This document shows positions 1 through 5,393 of a stretch of 6,749 nucleotides of DNA, one piece after another. Positions within the stretch are counted from its first letter, which is position 1. Each line of letters opens with the position of its first letter. Under the pieces are notes generated by a model that was not told the DNA's origin, searched no databases, and was given only the letters and a program-made list of their open reading frames with translations. A program made the translations under genes and the position numbers. This DNA comes from Alloclostridium intestinigallinarum (lineage in GTDB: Bacteria; Bacillota; Clostridia; Christensenellales; UBA3700): contig CAJFNB010000068.1 in the NCBI GenBank assembly GCA_904393845.1, positions 1 to 6,749 of the forward strand, in the 5' to 3' direction.

Positions 1-75
1 CCCGACGTCAACGAAGACACTCTCAAAGTTTTGTCGGAAATCAGGGATATGCTTAAAGAGCAGTCAAAGAAATAA
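1..75 (+). CDS. mscL: Large-conductance mechanosensitive channel MscL, C-terminal fragment
   Basis: The first 75 bases are open in frame 1 and end in TAA, giving 24 residues that finish LSEIRDMLKEQSKK. This closely resembles the cytoplasmic C-terminal helix of MscL, which in E. coli ends LLTEIRDLLKEQ plus a few polar residues. MscL is a small homopentameric inner-membrane channel that opens under membrane tension to release solutes during hypo-osmotic shock. The pore-forming helices lie outside the window, so the call rests only on this short tail and on the position of the stop. The gene converges with the ABC permease and shares the hairpin at 110-189 as its probable terminator. Another protein with a similar charged C-terminal helix cannot be fully excluded. 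Confidence 0.75.
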   Translation, partial: PDVNEDTLKVLSEIRDMLKEQSKK

Positions 76-109
76 CCGCGGAAAATCGGTTCCGGGTACC
101 CGTACCCAT

Positions 110-189
110 AAAAAACACCCGCACGCTGATATGCACCCCAAAAGTTGGACAGATTTTTGGAGGTGCATGTCACACGCCGGGCGTTTTTT
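110..189. terminator. Bidirectional intrinsic terminator between convergent genes
   Basis: An A6 run (110-115) followed by CACCCG pairs with CGGGCG followed by T6 (178-189), with one A-C mismatch that becomes a G-U wobble in minus-strand RNA. Inside it, 127-143 pairs with 155-172 (TGA, a wobble, ATGCACC, a one-base bulge, then CCAAAA), leaving an 11-base loop. A long stem with A-run and T-run flanks between two converging stop codons (75 and 203) can terminate transcription from both sides. The inner hairpin is described separately because it resembles insertion-sequence ends. Confidence 0.75.
131..168. repeat. IS3-family-like terminal inverted repeats joined tip to tip (possible remnant)
   Basis: Bases 132-150 read TGCACCCCAAAAGTTGGAC, which resembles, from memory, the left ends of many IS3-family elements (TG..CCCCAAAAGTTGGACA type). 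About 17 bases further on, 155-167 read TTTTGGAGGTGCA, which fits a matching right end finishing in CA. The two halves form an imperfect inverted repeat with one bulged A at 161. No transposase lies between them, so this would be a remnant with its interior deleted or a tiny non-autonomous derivative. No clear target duplication is visible in the flanks. It could instead be an ordinary terminator hairpin that resembles IS ends by chance. Confidence 0.4.
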
Positions 190-202
190 ATATCGTAATT
201 TT

Positions 203-1159
203 TTAAGCCTTTGAAATGCGTTTTCTCTTTGCGCCGCCGCGCTCTCTTCTCATCTTTGCCATCACGGGCGAAAGCGCCGCAAGCAGAATCACAAAGAATA
301 CTACGCTCGCAGTCAACATCAGCGCGCTGTGCCAGGATTGAAATCTTATCCCGAAGAAATTCACGTTGACTGAGTATTCGTTTGCGATTGCCGTTACTGC
401 CTCCTGCGGCAATACATTTGCCATCTCGTTCAAAGCGCCGCTTATAAACATATCACGGAATATGCCCGCCGAATAAGTTCCGGGCAGAATGCAGGCGAAA
501 TATTCCATGCCCGTCCCAAGTACGCTCAGCGGTATATATGCACCCATCAAAAAGCCTACCGCCGCGCTTACTATTCCTATAAATCCGCCCAACGCGGAGG
601 TGGAACGGAAAAACGATACCGCCAGCGTAGCGAATAAAGTTGACGACAGCGCGGACAAAAACACGTTCCCTATCACCGCAAATACCTGCCCCGCGCCCAG
701 ATACCAGCCCGAGATTGCAAGATATATAAAACCTATCGCAAGCATTATAAAAGTTATGGCAAGCGTGCATATGTACGAAGACGCCATATACGAAAAGCGT
801 ACGATACTCTGGCTGACGGGCGAAGAATCGAAATCGCAGCTTATTCCGCGCTCGTTGTCCGCCACCGCGACGGAACTGACGCTTATTGCAACAGTAATAC
901 AGGTTACCGCAAGAATACCGCTCATCATCCACCCGTCCACCACCGCACGGAGTAAATTGTCATCCACCAGCCCTTCGGGAACAGCCGAACGCAGTCCGTC
1001 CATCTGCACGTCGCCCAGAAACGCAACATACAGAAACAGCACTATCAGGGGCGCAAGCAGGGAAAAGAATACCTGCATTTTGTCTTTCAGAAACAATTTC
1101 AGGTTGCGCACGGTAAGACGGCAGAAGGCATTGCCGTGCAATATGAATTTTTCAGTCAT
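203..1159 (-). CDS. ABC-2 type transporter permease
   Basis: This 318-residue integral membrane protein is the membrane half of an ABC exporter of the ABC-2 (DrrB-like) family. A short basic cytoplasmic N-terminus is followed by about six hydrophobic segments near residues 29-48, 75-101, 125-150, 157-184, 188-213 and 277-299. The order and the LPGTYSAGIFRD stretch after segment 5 (about 225-236) fit the family, as does the length. The C-terminus is strongly basic (RRERGGAKRKR). Its ATG lies inside the end of the ATPase gene in an 8-base overlap (ATGACTGA), which suggests translational coupling. GGAGGGG (1167-1173) sits 7 bases upstream of the ATG and supports this start. The two proteins should form a 2+2 exporter in the cytoplasmic membrane. 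The substrate cannot be read from sequence; relatives export drugs, antibiotics, lipids or polysaccharides. Confidence 0.9.
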   Translation of the reverse strand: MTEKFILHGNAFCRLTVRNLKLFLKDKMQVFFSLLAPLIVLFLYVAFLGDVQMDGLRSAVPEGLVDDNLLRAVVDGWMMSGILAVTCITVAISVSSVAVADNERGISCDFDSSPVSQSIVRFSYMASSYICTLAITFIMLAIGFIYLAISGWYLGAGQVFAVIGNVFLSALSSTLFATLAVSFFRSTSALGGFIGIVSAAVGFLMGAYIPLSVLGTGMEYFACILPGTYSAGIFRDMFISGALNEMANVLPQEAVTAIANEYSVNVNFFGIRFQSWHSALMLTASVVFFVILLAALSPVMAKMRRERGGAKRKRISKA

Positions 1160-2081
1160 TTGCCAACCCCTCCAATACTTTTCCCGTAACGTTCAGAAAC
1201 ACGTCGTCCATATCGCCTTTTATCACTTCAAAATCGGAAATAAGTTCCTTGTTTTCCGACAATATTCCTGCCGCTTCACGCGTGCTTTTCAGCCTGAAAA
1301 CAGCGCAGTCACGCTCGAATTTCATACCGTCCGGATATTTTTGCGACAGCTTTTCCGCATCTTCGGAAGAAATTCCGTATACTTTCAGATATATGCCGGA
1401 ATACTCGTTTTTCAGCTCGTTGGGTGTGCCTTGCGCCGCTATCCTGCCGGAATCAATTATGACCACTTTATCCGCGCCGTTCGCCTCTTCCATGTAATGT
1501 GTGGTAAGAAATACCGTCGTATTATACTTTTCGCGCAGATTCCCTATTGCTTTCCAGACTGCCTGCCTCGTCTGCGGATCGAGTCCCGTTGTCGGTTCGT
1601 CAAGAATAAGTATAGAGGGTGAATTTATCAGCCCGCGCGCTATATCCACCCGCCTTTTCTGTCCGCCGCTCAGCTTACCGTACGGACGTTTCAAAAGCGG
1701 CTGTAAATCCAGCATGCCTGAAAGTTCCGAAAGTTTTTCTTTGAATTTATCGCCGTATATGCCGTAAAGAGAAGCTCTGCTTACAAGATTATCATAGACG
1801 GTAAGACTTTCGTCAAGGACGGATTTCTGGAATACTATTCCTATTTTCCTTTTTATCTCTTCGCGGTGTTTTTCCAAATCAAGTCCGTCGACAACAACTC
1901 TGCCGCCGTCTTTATCGGTAATAGAACATATTATGTTGATCGTTGTGGATTTTCCCGCGCCGTTGATGCCCAAAAAAGCGAATAAAGAACCTTTTTCTAC
2001 ACGAAACGATATTCCGTCAACCGCCTTTATCTCCCCGTAACATTTTGTGAGATTATCTATAGCGATTATGCTGTCGCCCAT
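1152..2081 (-). CDS. ABC transporter ATP-binding protein (DrrA-like)
   Basis: This 309-residue ATPase powers the permease encoded directly downstream. All nucleotide-binding motifs are intact: Walker A GINGAGKST (38-46), Q-loop Gln85, signature LSGGQ (137-141), Walker B ILILDEP (157-163) with catalytic Glu162, and switch His195. Residues about 225-300 form the extra C-terminal domain common in DrrA-like exporter ATPases (DUF4162 type), ending in the typical MDDVFLNVTG. This points to export rather than import, and no substrate-binding protein is present. The ATG at 2081 has GGGAGGAG just upstream; the spacing is short (4 bases after GGAGG), but no alternative in-frame start is visible nearby. 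It is the first gene of the two-gene operon and has an extended -10 promoter about 30 bases upstream. No local regulator gene is seen. Confidence 0.95.
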   Translation of the reverse strand: MGDSIIAIDNLTKCYGEIKAVDGISFRVEKGSLFAFLGINGAGKSTTINIICSITDKDGGRVVVDGLDLEKHREEIKRKIGIVFQKSVLDESLTVYDNLVSRASLYGIYGDKFKEKLSELSGMLDLQPLLKRPYGKLSGGQKRRVDIARGLINSPSILILDEPTTGLDPQTRQAVWKAIGNLREKYNTTVFLTTHYMEEANGADKVVIIDSGRIAAQGTPNELKNEYSGIYLKVYGISSEDAEKLSQKYPDGMKFERDCAVFRLKSTREAAGILSENKELISDFEVIKGDMDDVFLNVTGKVLEGLAND

Positions 2082-2111
2082 AACTCCTCCCTGTTTTTAT
2101 TCTTTGAAAAC

Positions 2112-2120
2112 AGTATACCA
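2112..2120 (-). promoter_or_regulatory. Extended -10 promoter of the ABC exporter operon
   Basis: The minus strand reads TGGTATACT, an extended -10 element (TGn followed by TATACT, one mismatch to TATAAT), 30 bases before the ATPase ATG. It would give a leader of roughly 24 bases. A TTGACG hexamer (2131-2136) lies only 13 bases upstream of the -10, too close for a normal -35, so the promoter probably depends on the extended -10 or on an activator. The GC-rich arms of the hairpin at 2127-2150 sit immediately upstream. Confidence 0.55.
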
Positions 2121-2126
2121 TATCTC

Positions 2127-2150
2127 CCCCCGTCAATATTTTACCGGGGG
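2127..2150. repeat. GC-rich inverted repeat upstream of the ABC operon promoter
   Basis: CCCCCG (2127-2132) and CGGGGG (2145-2150) form perfect 6-base arms around a 12-base AT-rich spacer. The repeat lies directly upstream of the extended -10 box and its promoter-proximal arm overlaps the poorly spaced TTGACG. It could be an operator for an unseen regulator, or a second hairpin behind the rubredoxin terminator. On the plus strand it is followed by AAAA, so minus-strand RNA has U4 before rather than after it, which argues against a minus-strand terminator. Confidence 0.35.
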
Positions 2151-2160
2151 AAAATAACGG

Positions 2161-2197
2161 GTAAAAATATTGCCGCGCTTCGCACGGCGATATTTAC
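2161..2197 (-). terminator. Intrinsic terminator after the rubredoxin gene
   Basis: The minus strand just past the rubredoxin stop folds as GTAAATATCGCCG pairing with CGGCAATATTTTTAC, with one G-U wobble and small bulges, around a loop that holds GCGAAGC. The descending arm ends in AATATTTTT, giving the U-rich tract of a rho-independent terminator. It starts about 5 bases after the stop codon at 2203 and should end the flavodiiron-rubredoxin transcript before the ABC operon. Confidence 0.7.
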
Positions 2198-2202
2198 TTA
2201 AT

Positions 2203-2358
2203 TTATTCGGCCTCAAACATATCCTTGCCGACTCCGCACAGGGGGCAAAGATAATCTTCGGGAACATCCTCCCATTTGGTACCTGCAGGAATGTTGCGAT
2301 CGGGATCGCCCGCCTCTTCGTCGTAGACGTAACCGCATACGGTGCAAACATACTTCAT
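2203..2358 (-). CDS. Rubredoxin
   Basis: This 51-residue stand-alone rubredoxin begins MKYVCTVCGYVYD and ends CPLCGVGKDMFEAE. Cys5, Cys8, Cys38 and Cys41 form the two CxxCG knuckles that hold one Fe(SCys)4 centre, and the 29 residues between the knuckles are the canonical spacing. The conserved aromatic and loop residues (Tyr10, Tyr12, Trp29, and the GDP and IPAGT stretches) are present, so the protein looks complete and functional. It is a cytoplasmic one-electron carrier. AAGGAGG (2368-2374) lies 9 bases before the ATG. Only 24 bases separate it from the flavodiiron gene stop, so the two are almost certainly co-transcribed, and flavodiiron protein is the likeliest electron acceptor. A strong hairpin terminator follows at 2161-2197. 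Confidence 0.96.
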   Translation of the reverse strand: MKYVCTVCGYVYDEEAGDPDRNIPAGTKWEDVPEDYLCPLCGVGKDMFEAE

Positions 2359-2382
2359 TGTCGTTATCCTCCTTGTAAAATT

Positions 2383-4233
2383 TTATTTCAGCGGCTCGAA
2401 GTCGGAAGCTCCGTGCTTGCACCACGGACATACGAAATCTTCGGGCAGCGTATCTCCTTCATACACATATCCGCAAACTTTGCAGACGAAACCTTTTTTG
2501 CCGCCTTCTTTCTTCGGCGGAGCGGGTTTTATATTCTTCGAATAATAATTATAGCTTGCCGAGTTCACGTCGGAAAGCACCTTTGCTTCAGTAACTTCGC
2601 CGATAAATACCATATGCGTACCGGCGTCTATCCTTTCAGTGACGTTCACGGATATAAACGCGTTGCACGCCTTGTTGATATACGGCAAACCGTTTGCGGC
2701 ATACGCCACGTCGTCGCGTCCCGCGAATTTATCGACGTCCCTGCCGGAACGGAATCCGAAATCCTGGAACAGCTTGAAATCAGCGTCTTCGTCTATCATG
2801 CAGGCGTTGAATACGCCCGTCTTATTGATAAGTTCGCAGGTATAGTTCGCCTTGTTCACCGCCACGGAAATGCGCTTGGGAGTATCGGTAACCTGAATGA
2901 CCGTATTGACGATACAGCCGCCCTTCTTCGCCTTATCGCCAGAAGTGAGCACGAACAGGCCGTAGGTTATCTTGAAAAACGCCTTATTGTCCACGGTAAC
3001 GTCGCCGGCGTCCGCCGCTGCGGCTTCTTCGCCGATTATATCCGCGGCGATACTGTCCGCAAGGACGTAAAGTTTTTCAACCGTTTCCTCTTTTACGGAA
3101 GAAGTAATCGTCACCTTATCTCCGACAAATCTGCTGCCCGGCAGCTTTGCAAGTTCGTCCTGCATGAGCTTGCCCGACACGGGCGCCCAACTGCCGTTTT
3201 CTATTATGGAGTATGCCCTGTTCTTCAAACCGTGCGCCACAATGTCCGTTATAAGGTCGTGCATATTGGTAAAGATACCTGCGTTGTACGTTGTGGAAGC
3301 GAGCACGATATTGCTGTATTTGAACGCGTCGGAAAGTATATACGAAGGATGCGTTTTGCTCACGTCGCAAATCTTCACGTTCGTAACGCCCTTATCGGCA
3401 AGACGGGCGGCGAGAATGTTCACGGCGTTTTCGGTATTGCCGTAAACGGACGCATATGCTATAAGCACGCCCTTTTCTTCGGGAGTGTAGGTACTCCACT
3501 TGTTATACTTGTCCAAAATATAGTTGAAGTGGTTGCGCCAGATAAGCCCGTGCAGAGAGCAGATCCTGGCTATTTCAAGACCTGCCGCCTTTTTCAGAAC
3601 TGCCTGTACCTGCGTGCCGTATTTACCCACGATATTGGTATAATATCTGCGCGCGTCGTCAAGGCAGTCGCGGTCGAAATCCACCTGGTCGTTGAAAAGC
3701 GCCGCGCCTATCGCGCCGAAAGAACCGAAAGCGTCTGCGGAATAAAGCGTCTTGTCATAAAGGTCGTACGTCACCATAACCTCGGGCCAATGTACCATGG
3801 GCGCCATTACGAACGTAAACTTGTGTCTGCCCGTTTCAAGTACGTCGCCTTCTTTCACCAGCTTTATCCTGCCCTGCATATCGAGAGCGAAATAATTTTT
3901 AATCATCTGGCTTATCTTGGCGTTGCATACAATGACAGCCTCGGGATAAGTACGCGCAATTTCTTCAAGCGTGGCGGAATGGTCTGGCTCCATATGGTTT
4001 ACAATGATATAATCAAGACCTCTTCCGTTCAGCGCGTAAGCAATGTTCTCCTTGAACTGCTCCACAACCGATTTATCGGTGGTATCTATAAGCACGGTCT
4101 TATCGTCTTCCACGATATAAGCGTTGTAAGCCACGCCTTCGGGAATGGGATACAGATTTTCGAACAGCGCCAACCGCCTGTCGCTTGCTCCGACGAGATT
4201 TATATCGTCCGTTATCTTTCTAACGCAGTGCAT
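2383..4233 (-). CDS. fprA: Flavodiiron protein fused to flavin reductase and rubredoxin (FprA-Hrb fusion)
   Basis: This 616-residue cytoplasmic enzyme should reduce O2 to water and/or NO to N2O. Residues 1-250 form a metallo-beta-lactamase-like diiron domain with all seven expected ligands: His80, Glu82, Asp84, His85, His148, Asp167 and His228. Residues about 255-395 form a flavodoxin domain with FMN loops at SVYGNT (262-267), STTYNAG (313-319) and ENGSW (345-349). An Ala-rich linker (402-410) leads to a flavin reductase-like domain (about 415-560; GCIVNTVIQVT, NKANYT). After a Pro/Lys/Gly linker (569-580) comes a rubredoxin domain with Cys584, Cys587, Cys602 and Cys605, only 14 residues between knuckles (short-spaced). 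The last two domains match the layout of the Moorella high-molecular-weight rubredoxin Hrb, the NADH-dependent donor to FprA, so here donor and acceptor are one chain. AGGAGG lies 5 bases before the ATG. The rubredoxin gene follows. Whether O2 or NO is preferred cannot be told. Confidence 0.95.
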   Translation of the reverse strand: MHCVRKITDDINLVGASDRRLALFENLYPIPEGVAYNAYIVEDDKTVLIDTTDKSVVEQFKENIAYALNGRGLDYIIVNHMEPDHSATLEEIARTYPEAVIVCNAKISQMIKNYFALDMQGRIKLVKEGDVLETGRHKFTFVMAPMVHWPEVMVTYDLYDKTLYSADAFGSFGAIGAALFNDQVDFDRDCLDDARRYYTNIVGKYGTQVQAVLKKAAGLEIARICSLHGLIWRNHFNYILDKYNKWSTYTPEEKGVLIAYASVYGNTENAVNILAARLADKGVTNVKICDVSKTHPSYILSDAFKYSNIVLASTTYNAGIFTNMHDLITDIVAHGLKNRAYSIIENGSWAPVSGKLMQDELAKLPGSRFVGDKVTITSSVKEETVEKLYVLADSIAADIIGEEAAAADAGDVTVDNKAFFKITYGLFVLTSGDKAKKGGCIVNTVIQVTDTPKRISVAVNKANYTCELINKTGVFNACMIDEDADFKLFQDFGFRSGRDVDKFAGRDDVAYAANGLPYINKACNAFISVNVTERIDAGTHMVFIGEVTEAKVLSDVNSASYNYYSKNIKPAPPKKEGGKKGFVCKVCGYVYEGDTLPEDFVCPWCKHGASDFEPLK

Positions 4234-4256
4234 AACTGCCTCCTGTTATTTTTTAC

Positions 4257-4277
4257 CATATAAATTATATTTATATG
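4257..4277. promoter_or_regulatory. Candidate operator palindrome in front of the flavodiiron gene
   Basis: Two perfect 9-base arms, CATATAAAT (4257-4265) and ATTTATATG (4269-4277), flank the centre TAT. The site lies 23 bases upstream of the flavodiiron ATG and contains the likely -10 box, the position expected for a repressor site. Its AT-rich symmetric form resembles in general style the boxes of Fur/PerR-family regulators, but it does not match the PerR consensus (TTATAAT-n-ATTATAA) exactly. The local sequence is very AT-rich, so chance symmetry is possible. Confidence 0.4.
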
Positions 4278-4299
4278 TTTTATAAAATTATTGTCGCAA
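4270..4299 (-). promoter_or_regulatory. Probable promoter of the flavodiiron-rubredoxin operon
   Basis: On the minus strand TTGCGA (4294-4299) is followed after 18 bases by TATAAA (4270-4275). Each hexamer matches four or five of six consensus positions, and the site lies in the only gap upstream of the gene (4234-4309). The -10 falls inside the palindrome at 4257-4277. AT-richness allows alternative -10 choices, so the exact start is uncertain. Confidence 0.45.
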
Positions 4300-4309
4300 A
4301 TGCAACTAT

Positions 4310-5278
4310 TTACGCCAAATTCAGCTTGTCTTCCGCGGTTATTTTATAATCGGTTGTCTCATAATCGAATACCGTAACCGTTGACTGCCTGCATTCTGCC
4401 GTTATCGTTATCTCAAACAACGCTTTCTTCTTGCCTTTGTAATATTCCGTTCTGCGCCACGCGTCAAACCGGTAGGTACCGTCAGCCATAGGTGTGACGA
4501 TATAGTCAACCTTGGTATTCTGCATCATCTCAAGCGTCCCGGGTATCCCTCCTGTTCCGGCAATAACACTGTCGCGTGCCGCCGTGTGCACAGTATCCAT
4601 TTTTTCTTTTGAGCAGTCGATTGTGAGCGTAAAATAATATTTACCGTCTTTTTCATATACGGAATAATCACAGTCTGCCGCCATATTTGCTTTATCATCC
4701 CAATCATACGGATTGAGTTCTTCAACAAAATCAAATTTCAGCGCATCGAAATTTTCGTATCTGTCACCGGGAGTCCATTCGGCATAGCTGCCCCAATCCG
4801 TCACGGCAAATACATTGCCGGTTTCAGCGGGCACGCGGTCTTTATCGTTGAAATAGATTGAATAAACTTTGTTGCCGTCGTAATAAACCCTTTCTCCGAT
4901 ATTGTCTGTTTGCGCTCCGGAGGTAATCTTCACGTTTTCCTTATAAAACTGCTCTCCGTCTCTTTTATATACTGTTAAACTCTGTTGATTAGCTTCAGTA
5001 ATTCCGGACGCATCAAGATTAAAATCAAATGCTTCGGTACGTTTATATGAAGTGTTGTTCTTCCAGGTATTATAAGCGGAAATCAATACTTCCATGGCAT
5101 CCAGGCCATCAACTTTTGTGTAACCTGCGGAATAATCCATTTCCACGAAATTTTCCGCAAAAGGATTGTCGATCGAATCCTCTGCAGAACCTTTATCGGT
5201 AGTACAACCTATAATGCCAAAAACAATGCCTGAAAAAACCGCTACCGCAATAACTGCCAAAAAAACTTTTTTTCTCAT
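4310..5278 (-). CDS. Lipoprotein of unknown function
   Basis: I do not recognise the family of this 322-residue protein. Residues 1-24 are a lipoprotein signal peptide: basic MRKK, a hydrophobic core, and the lipobox IIGC with Cys25 as the lipidated residue. The mature protein should be anchored on the outer face of the cytoplasmic membrane. After an acidic, Ser/Asp-rich tether (about 26-45) the chain is rich in Tyr, Asp, Lys and alternating beta-strand-like segments (for example SLTVYKRDGEQFYKENVKI, VYYDGNKVYSIYFND, KYYFTLTID). This suggests a large beta-sheet, perhaps an open-barrel fold, but that is only an impression. Cys203, Cys222 and Cys296 are the other cysteines. AAGGAGT sits 9 bases before the ATG, supporting this start. 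A perfect consensus promoter precedes it, implying strong expression. No strong terminator follows, so some read-through into the flavodiiron gene is possible. Confidence 0.85.
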   Translation of the reverse strand: MRKKVFLAVIAVAVFSGIVFGIIGCTTDKGSAEDSIDNPFAENFVEMDYSAGYTKVDGLDAMEVLISAYNTWKNNTSYKRTEAFDFNLDASGITEANQQSLTVYKRDGEQFYKENVKITSGAQTDNIGERVYYDGNKVYSIYFNDKDRVPAETGNVFAVTDWGSYAEWTPGDRYENFDALKFDFVEELNPYDWDDKANMAADCDYSVYEKDGKYYFTLTIDCSKEKMDTVHTAARDSVIAGTGGIPGTLEMMQNTKVDYIVTPMADGTYRFDAWRRTEYYKGKKKALFEITITAECRQSTVTVFDYETTDYKITAEDKLNLA

Positions 5279-5319
5279 GGCGAAACGACTCCTTACCGCA
5301 TAATATGCACTTCTTATTT

Positions 5320-5348
5320 ATTATACTTGATGTAAACACTTATGTCAA
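5320..5348 (-). promoter_or_regulatory. Perfect consensus housekeeping-sigma promoter of the lipoprotein gene
   Basis: The minus strand reads TTGACA (5343-5348), a 17-base spacer, and TATAAT (5320-5325): both hexamers and the spacing are the exact consensus of the main vegetative sigma factor. Transcription would start near 5313, giving a leader of about 35 bases before the lipoprotein ATG at 5278 with its AAGGAGT site. Confidence 0.85.
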
Positions 5349-5364
5349 TTGCGTATTTTGCTAT

Positions 5365-5393
5365 AAAAAAATATTTTGTAATATTATTACAAA
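5365..5393 (-). terminator. AT-rich intrinsic terminator overlapping the MATE stop codon
   Basis: On the minus strand TTTGTAAT (5386-5393) pairs perfectly with ATTACAAA (5375-5382) around a 3-base loop, followed by ATA and T7 (5365-5371). The TAA stop of the MATE gene (5387-5389) lies inside the ascending arm. The stem has only two G-C pairs, so it may be a modest terminator. It separates the MATE transcript from the strong lipoprotein promoter 17 bases further on. Confidence 0.6.

Noticed and set aside
94..107. Short GGGTAC/GTACCC inverted repeat after the mscL stop
   Set aside because: The loop would be only 2 bases (4 if one pair is opened) and no T-run follows, so it is not a convincing terminator. 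The 110-189 hairpin does that job better.
489..1622. A 377-codon open frame on the plus strand across the ABC permease and ATPase genes
   Set aside because: It runs antisense to two well-supported genes with intact motifs, has no recognisable domain, and crosses their junction. It is a shadow frame.
2213..2431. Minus-strand frames overlapping the rubredoxin gene (2133-2351 and 2213-2431)
   Set aside because: They are out of frame with the 51-residue rubredoxin, which has all four cysteines and a good ribosome binding site. The alternatives show no features of a real protein.
2170..4263. A 697-codon open frame on the plus strand opposite the rubredoxin and flavodiiron genes
   Set aside because: It is very long, but the minus strand encodes all metal and flavin motifs of two clear redox proteins. 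The antisense frame is rich in His, Arg and Val without any family signature and is a by-product of codon bias.
4290..4309. Weak GTTGC/GCGAC hairpin after the lipoprotein gene
   Set aside because: A five-pair stem with one wobble and no continuous U-tract is too weak to call a terminator.
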